The notes under the pieces: model-generated
Told to the model about the DNA's origin: nothing
The model's input: only the letters and a program-made list of their open reading frames with translations
The model's database searches: none
DNA from: Bacteroidales bacterium
Lineage (GTDB): Bacteria > Bacteroidota > Bacteroidia > Bacteroidales > Marinilabiliaceae
DNA: 43,280 bases
Direction: 5' to 3'
NCBI GenBank assembly: GCA_012838865.1
Contig: DUOK01000029.1
Location: 1 to 43,280 of the forward strand
Shown here: positions 39,884-43,280 of the stretch, one piece after another
Layout of the letters: each line of letters begins with the position of its first letter
How positions within the stretch are numbered: the first letter of the stretch is position 1
Program-made: the position numbers and the translations under genes

Positions 39884-40771
39884 ATGGATTTTAGAGACAG
39901 GGTGTTTTTGGCGGTGGCCGAGCACTTGAGTTTTTCGAAAGCGGGTACAGCGCTGCGCATCAGTCAGCCTGCGGTAACCCGCCACATTCGTGAGTTGGAG
40001 GCGCAACTGGAGGTCAATTTGTTCGAACGCAAGGGACCTCGTATCAAGCTGACCACTGCCGGCGAGCTGGTGTACAGTCACCTCAAACCCATTCGTGCCT
40101 TGTACCGGGAGTTGCTTTTTGATTTGGAACAAGCCAAGGGCGATTATAAGGGGAGCTTGCGCGTAGGCGCCAGCTCCACCATAGCGCAGTACGTTATTCC
40201 TCCGGTATTGGCCGCTTTTTACAAGCGTTATCCACACATCGATCTTTACTTGTTCAACGGCAATTCGGTGGAAATGGAAAGTCGCCTGCTGGCCAACGAT
40301 TTGGATGTGGCGCTGGTCGAGAATGCTGCTGTGCATCCGGATTTGCGGTATCTGGATTTTGCCAGCGATGAGATTGTGGCGGTGACGGCGGCCGACGGGG
40401 TGTATGCCCGGGAGCGGGGACTGCGTGCTGAGGATTTACAAAGCATTCCCCTGGTTTTGCGCGAGCCGGGCTCTGGTACGCTGGAGGTGATTCAGCAGGC
40501 TTTTCTACAGCAGGGGTGGGACCTGGAGCAATTGAATGTTTTTTTGCACCTGGGCAGCACGGAGTCCATCAAGAATTTTCTGCCCGGTTTTTCCGGTGTG
40601 GCGCTGGTTTCTGAAAAGGCCATTGATAAAGAGCTGCGCTTACGCAGCCTGGTGCAATTGCCCTTGCGTGGATTTTCCATCCGTCGCTCGCTCCGCGTGG
40701 CTACGCGGCAGGGGCATTTGATTTCACCGGCCCGTTTGTTTGTCGACTTTCTGACGAACTATAACTTGTAG
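39884..40771 (+). CDS. LysR-family transcriptional regulator
   Basis: 295 residues. Winged helix 1-60 (FLAVAEHLSFSKAGTALRIS, QPAVTRHIRELEAQLEVNLF), linker helix, then the two-lobed effector domain (about 90-290; LRVGASSTIAQYVIPPVL). The next gene, 74 bases on and in the same direction, encodes a YeiH-family exporter. LysR/YeiH pairs are common (YeiE/YeiH in E. coli) and concern sulfur or sulfite-related stress, so this regulator probably controls its neighbour. The effector is not deducible. Confidence 0.93.
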   Translation: MDFRDRVFLAVAEHLSFSKAGTALRISQPAVTRHIRELEAQLEVNLFERKGPRIKLTTAGELVYSHLKPIRALYRELLFDLEQAKGDYKGSLRVGASSTIAQYVIPPVLAAFYKRYPHIDLYLFNGNSVEMESRLLANDLDVALVENAAVHPDLRYLDFASDEIVAVTAADGVYARERGLRAEDLQSIPLVLREPGSGTLEVIQQAFLQQGWDLEQLNVFLHLGSTESIKNFLPGFSGVALVSEKAIDKELRLRSLVQLPLRGFSIRRSLRVATRQGHLISPARLFVDFLTNYNL

Positions 40772-40845
40772 TTATTACCAATCAGGATTTTGTATTTTGC
40801 TGTGTTATGGTGTTACGCTACTTTTGAACCTATAAAAAATGTAGG

Positions 40846-41781
40846 ATGATGCGTTTTGGGTCTCAAAAGTTGGCTGTGGGGTATGCACTCGTGTTGGTTT
40901 TGTGTTTGTTTCCATTTTTTTCTGCGTCGGGGGCTTTGGCTGTAGGCATTCTTTTTTCTTTGCTGGGTTGGCGTTTGCCGTCGTTTTCGCGTTATGCTGC
41001 TTTTATTTTGCAGGCATCCATCGTGCTGATGGGCTTTGGCATGCAGGTCGCTGAGGTGCTTGAGGCTTCTCAAACCGGTCTGATCAGTACCGCCGTTTCG
41101 GTAGTCCTGGTTATGGCTGCCGGCTATGTACTGGCGCGTTGTTTAAAAGTGGAGGGAACTACCGGATTGTTGATTGCTTCGGGCACGGCCATTTGCGGGG
41201 GCAGTGCCATTGCTGCGGTAGCGCCCCTGGTGCGGGCGCGTAACGAGCAGACCAGCTTTGCGCTGGTGGTGGTGTTTGTGCTGAATGCTTTGGCGTTGTT
41301 TCTTTTTCCGTGGTTGGGGCATTTGTTCCAGCTGTCGGAGACTTCCTTTGGTTGGTGGGCGGCACTGGCCATTCACGATACCAGCAGCGTGGTGGGTGCC
41401 GGGGCGGTTTATGGGCCCCAGGCGCTGGAGGTGGCCACTACCACCAAACTGGTGCGGGCCTTATGGATTTTGCCGCTCTCGTTGGTGCTTTCCCTGGTGT
41501 ATGGGCGCGGCAAAAAGGGACGCTTGTCGGTGCCCTGGTTCATCTTTCTTTTTGCAGGCAGCATTGGCATGGTGTGGCTCTTTCCGTCGGCAGCGCCTGT
41601 TTACAGTGTGCTGGGGGCACTCGGAAAGCGGGGCATGGTCATGGCTTTGTTTTTGATTGGGTCGGGCCTTTCTTTTAAGGAGGCTCGTAAAGCGGGCTGG
41701 CGCAGTTTTGCGATGGGGGTTTTGCTCTGGTTGCTGGTGGGGTCGGTCGCCTTGTTGGTGCTTAAATATTCTGCTGTTTAG
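40846..41781 (+). CDS. YeiH-family putative sulfate exporter (UPF0324)
   Basis: 311 residues with about ten hydrophobic helices. Family landmarks: LQASIVLMGFGMQV, ASGTAICGGSAIAAVAP, IHDTSSVVGAGAVYG and LFLIGSGLSFKEARKAGW. ATG at 40846 or 40849 are both possible; GTAGG precedes. The protein belongs to the PSE family of inner-membrane transporters, whose substrate is not settled. TATTTTGC around 40792 is a near-match -7 box in the gap after LysR. A weak terminator begins at its stop codon. Confidence 0.88.
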   Translation: MMRFGSQKLAVGYALVLVLCLFPFFSASGALAVGILFSLLGWRLPSFSRYAAFILQASIVLMGFGMQVAEVLEASQTGLISTAVSVVLVMAAGYVLARCLKVEGTTGLLIASGTAICGGSAIAAVAPLVRARNEQTSFALVVVFVLNALALFLFPWLGHLFQLSETSFGWWAALAIHDTSSVVGAGAVYGPQALEVATTTKLVRALWILPLSLVLSLVYGRGKKGRLSVPWFIFLFAGSIGMVWLFPSAAPVYSVLGALGKRGMVMALFLIGSGLSFKEARKAGWRSFAMGVLLWLLVGSVALLVLKYSAV

Positions 41782-41807
41782 GAATATTGCTGTTTATTCC
41801 GTTTTTT
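41781..41807 (+). terminator. Probable weak terminator after the YeiH gene
   Basis: GGAATA (41781-41786) and TATTCC (41795-41800) pair with an 8-base loop, and GTTTTTTG follows. The stem is short and A/T-rich. Confidence 0.45.
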
Positions 41808-41817
41808 GTGCATAATG

Positions 41818-41848
41818 TTGACTATTCCGTATTAAAAGGATATATTTG
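41818..41848 (+). promoter_or_regulatory. Promoter of the SatD/DUF3307 operon
   Basis: TTG at 41818-41820 and TATATTTG at 41841-41848, 20 bases apart, are one of the cleanest -33/-7 pairs here. Transcription would start near 41855, less than 10 bases before the ATG at 41864, so the mRNA is nearly leaderless. Confidence 0.75.
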
Positions 41849-41863
41849 GGGAAACATTGTGTT

Positions 41864-42466
41864 ATGAATGCAATTATTACCGGCGACATCGTGGGGTCGC
41901 GTAAGGCGAAACAGCCACTTTGGCTGGATGTACTAAAAGAGGCTTTGCAACGTTATGGAAGCAGTCCCCGCCAGTGGGAGATTTTCCGTGGCGATAGTTT
42001 TCAGCTGGAGCTGCCTCCGCAGGAGGCGCTCCGGGCCCTGTTTCACCTAAAGGCGGTTGTTAAGCAGTTTAAGGAGTTGGATGTGCGTTTGGCTTTGGGT
42101 CTGGGCGATGTGGCCTACCGCGGCGAAAAGATTACGGAATCCAACGGAAGCGCCTTTATTCATTCCGGGGAACGTTTCGATGCATTAAAGAAGGAGACGC
42201 TGGGCATCAAAACCCCGTGGCCTGAGCTGGATAAGGTGTTGGATTTGATGTTGCAGCTGGCGGCTTTAAAGGCGGATGAATGGACGGTTAATTCGGCACT
42301 GATTATTAAAACGGTTTTGGAGCATCCGGAGGCCCGACAGACGGAGGTGGCGCAGTGGCTCAATAAGCAGCAAAGCGACATCAGCAAGGGACTGAAGCGA
42401 GGGGGTTTTGAGGCCTTGGAGCGCTTGTTCGCTTATTATTCGAAAAGTATTGCTGAGCTATGTTAA
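41864..42466 (+). CDS. SatD-family protein
   Basis: 200 residues from the ATG at 41864; an in-frame TTG at 41846 lies inside the -7 box and is not used. The N-terminus NAIITGDIVGSRKA and WEIFRGDSFQLEL are typical of the SatD family, and ALGLGDVAYRGEKITESNGSAF (quoted to ALGLGDVAYRGEKI) follows. The C-terminal ~60 residues form a helix-turn-helix (EVAQWLNKQQSDISKGLKRG). It may couple a ligand-binding domain of cyclase-like fold to DNA binding. SatD was named from a Streptococcus acid-tolerance locus; its activity is unknown. It overlaps the DUF3307 gene by 7 bases. Confidence 0.8.
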   Translation: MNAIITGDIVGSRKAKQPLWLDVLKEALQRYGSSPRQWEIFRGDSFQLELPPQEALRALFHLKAVVKQFKELDVRLALGLGDVAYRGEKITESNGSAFIHSGERFDALKKETLGIKTPWPELDKVLDLMLQLAALKADEWTVNSALIIKTVLEHPEARQTEVAQWLNKQQSDISKGLKRGGFEALERLFAYYSKSIAELC

Positions 42467-43194
42467 GTTTTTTGTTGAAAATGGTGTTGGTGCATGTGCT
42501 GGGCGATTTTGTGCTGCAACCCGATGGGTGGATCCGACACAAAGCAAAGCACAAGCTGCGCTCGAATCGCCTCTATGCGCATGTTTTGGTGCACCTGCTG
42601 CTTTTTTTGCTGGTGTTTGGTTTTAAGCCGACTTATTATTGGGCGGCGCTGGTGATGGTGGTGACGCACTTTGTGATTGATGCGGCCAAGTTGTATTTGA
42701 ATCGATTGGATCAGCCGGTGTTGTTGTTTGTGGGCGATCAGTTCTTGCATTTTTTGGTGTTGGTGGGACTGGCTTACTGGTATTATCCCGATGAATGGTC
42801 GTTTGCCTGGTTGGGGTCGGACCGCTTTGTGCTGGCGCTCATTGCGGTGCTGCTGATGACTTACGGGATTTCCATTATGGTGAAGAATTTTTTGTCGCGT
42901 TGGAGTCAGCGTGAGTTGGAGCTGCCCAAATCAAGCAGGAAGGGCACGTCGCTGGCTTCGGCAGGCTTGTACATCGGCATGCTCGAGCGCCTGTTTATCT
43001 TCGGCTTTATTCTGCTTAATCAATGGTCGGGCATTGGTTTTCTGCTGGCCGCAAAGTCCATTTTCCGTTTTGGCGACCTCACGCGTGGGCGCGACCGCAA
43101 ATTAACGGAATACATTCTTATCGGAACCCTGTTGAGTTTTGGTCTGGCCATGTTGGGGACGCTCGTCTTCAAATGGTTGTGGGCCTTGGTGTGA
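42460..43194 (+). CDS. DUF3307 integral membrane protein
   Basis: 244 residues. LLKMVLVHVLGDFVLQPDGW near the N-terminus is the DUF3307 signature, with the conserved Gly-Asp-Phe and Gln. Five or six further helices follow (about 45-62, 60-78, 95-110, 125-140, 170-185, 220-242), with loops rich in Arg/Lys (RGRDRKLTEY). It starts within the last codons of the SatD gene, so the two are cotranslated; this pairing recurs in Bacteroidota. The role is unknown. No terminator is visible before the convergent receptor gene 17 bases on. Confidence 0.82.
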   Translation: MLSFLLKMVLVHVLGDFVLQPDGWIRHKAKHKLRSNRLYAHVLVHLLLFLLVFGFKPTYYWAALVMVVTHFVIDAAKLYLNRLDQPVLLFVGDQFLHFLVLVGLAYWYYPDEWSFAWLGSDRFVLALIAVLLMTYGISIMVKNFLSRWSQRELELPKSSRKGTSLASAGLYIGMLERLFIFGFILLNQWSGIGFLLAAKSIFRFGDLTRGRDRKLTEYILIGTLLSFGLAMLGTLVFKWLWALV

Positions 43195-43211
43195 CAAAAA
43201 GGCCCGTGCTT

Positions 43212-43280
43212 TTACCATTGGTAGCGCAGTCCCAGGTAAAAATTGCGGGGTTCGCCGGGATAGTAGTAACGGGCGGGCTG
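43212..43280 (-). CDS. C-terminal end of an outer-membrane receptor (probable TonB-dependent)
   Basis: Only the last 22 codons and the TAA stop are in the window. The peptide YYYPGEPRNFYLGLRYQW has the form of the last turn and terminal beta strand of TonB-dependent receptors (PGxxRxFYLGLRYxW/F) with a terminal aromatic residue. The rest lies beyond the window, so receptor class and substrate are unknown. Confidence 0.6.
   Translation of the reverse strand, partial: QPARYYYPGEPRNFYLGLRYQW

Noticed and set aside
39470-40336. 288-codon minus-strand frame spanning the start of the WYL gene and half of the LysR gene
   Set aside because: It overlaps two well-supported genes in a different frame and its C-terminal part is a frame-shifted copy of WYL coding sequence.

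Overview
The window looks like a chromosomal segment of a Bacteroidota bacterium, probably a marine or saline Bacteroidales/Marinilabiliales-type organism. Evidence seen directly: a SusC/SusD pair, a secreted protease with a type IX secretion C-terminal domain, a regulator with a two-component-type beta-propeller and an AraC output, several TonB-dependent receptors, weak Shine-Dalgarno sequences, and many promoters of the Bacteroidota form TAnnTTTG. Placement below phylum is inference.

Layout. (1) 1-7.1 kb: the 3' end of a GH43 glycosidase and a GH31 alpha-glycosidase, converging with a membrane-bound propeller/AraC regulator that has no kinase, preceded by a PepSY-type membrane protein. (2) 7.2-12 kb: a quinol-dependent nitric oxide reductase with its own promoter, and a lysyl-endopeptidase-like secreted protease. 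(3) 12-19.6 kb: a four-gene minus-strand operon (DUF4097-like protein, aminopeptidase P, thioredoxin-fold protein, DUF4465 lipoprotein) diverging from a BtuB-type TonB receptor. (4) 19.6-21 kb: the debris of a U32 peptidase abutting a GH16-fold protein whose two catalytic glutamates are replaced. (5) 21.1-25.5 kb: tRNA-Gly and tRNA-Leu, then an osmoprotectant ABC operon (proV, proW, proX) led by an outer-membrane porin gene. (6) 25.8-32.8 kb: a SusC/SusD pair with no enzyme genes nearby, then a nitroreductase and a TPR lipoprotein. (7) 32.9-37.8 kb: tRNA-Trp and tRNA-Ser, a small beta-barrel gene between two near-identical terminators, then an accessory-looking segment: an AAA+ ATPase, a short protein resembling the GTPase domain of FtsZ, a uracil-DNA-glycosylase-like protein in A/T-richer DNA, and an unknown protein. 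(8) 37.9-43.3 kb: a carboxypeptidase-regulatory-like protein, a WYL regulator, a LysR/YeiH pair, a SatD/DUF3307 pair, and the 3' end of another outer-membrane receptor.

The most interesting part is the AAA+ ATPase / FtsZ-like pair at 33957-36189. The genes are 4 bases apart, and the promoter is covered by an 8-bp-arm inverted repeat ending on the start codon. The FtsZ-like protein keeps the T4-loop region and the following FEGK segment but stops before the T7 catalytic loop, so it is more likely a switch, adaptor or client of the ATPase than a cytomotive filament. I do not recognise this pair as a named system. Second, the unknown gene at 37195-37833 and the WYL regulator gene share a 13-base motif at exactly the same distance from their promoters, which suggests that the regulator controls both.
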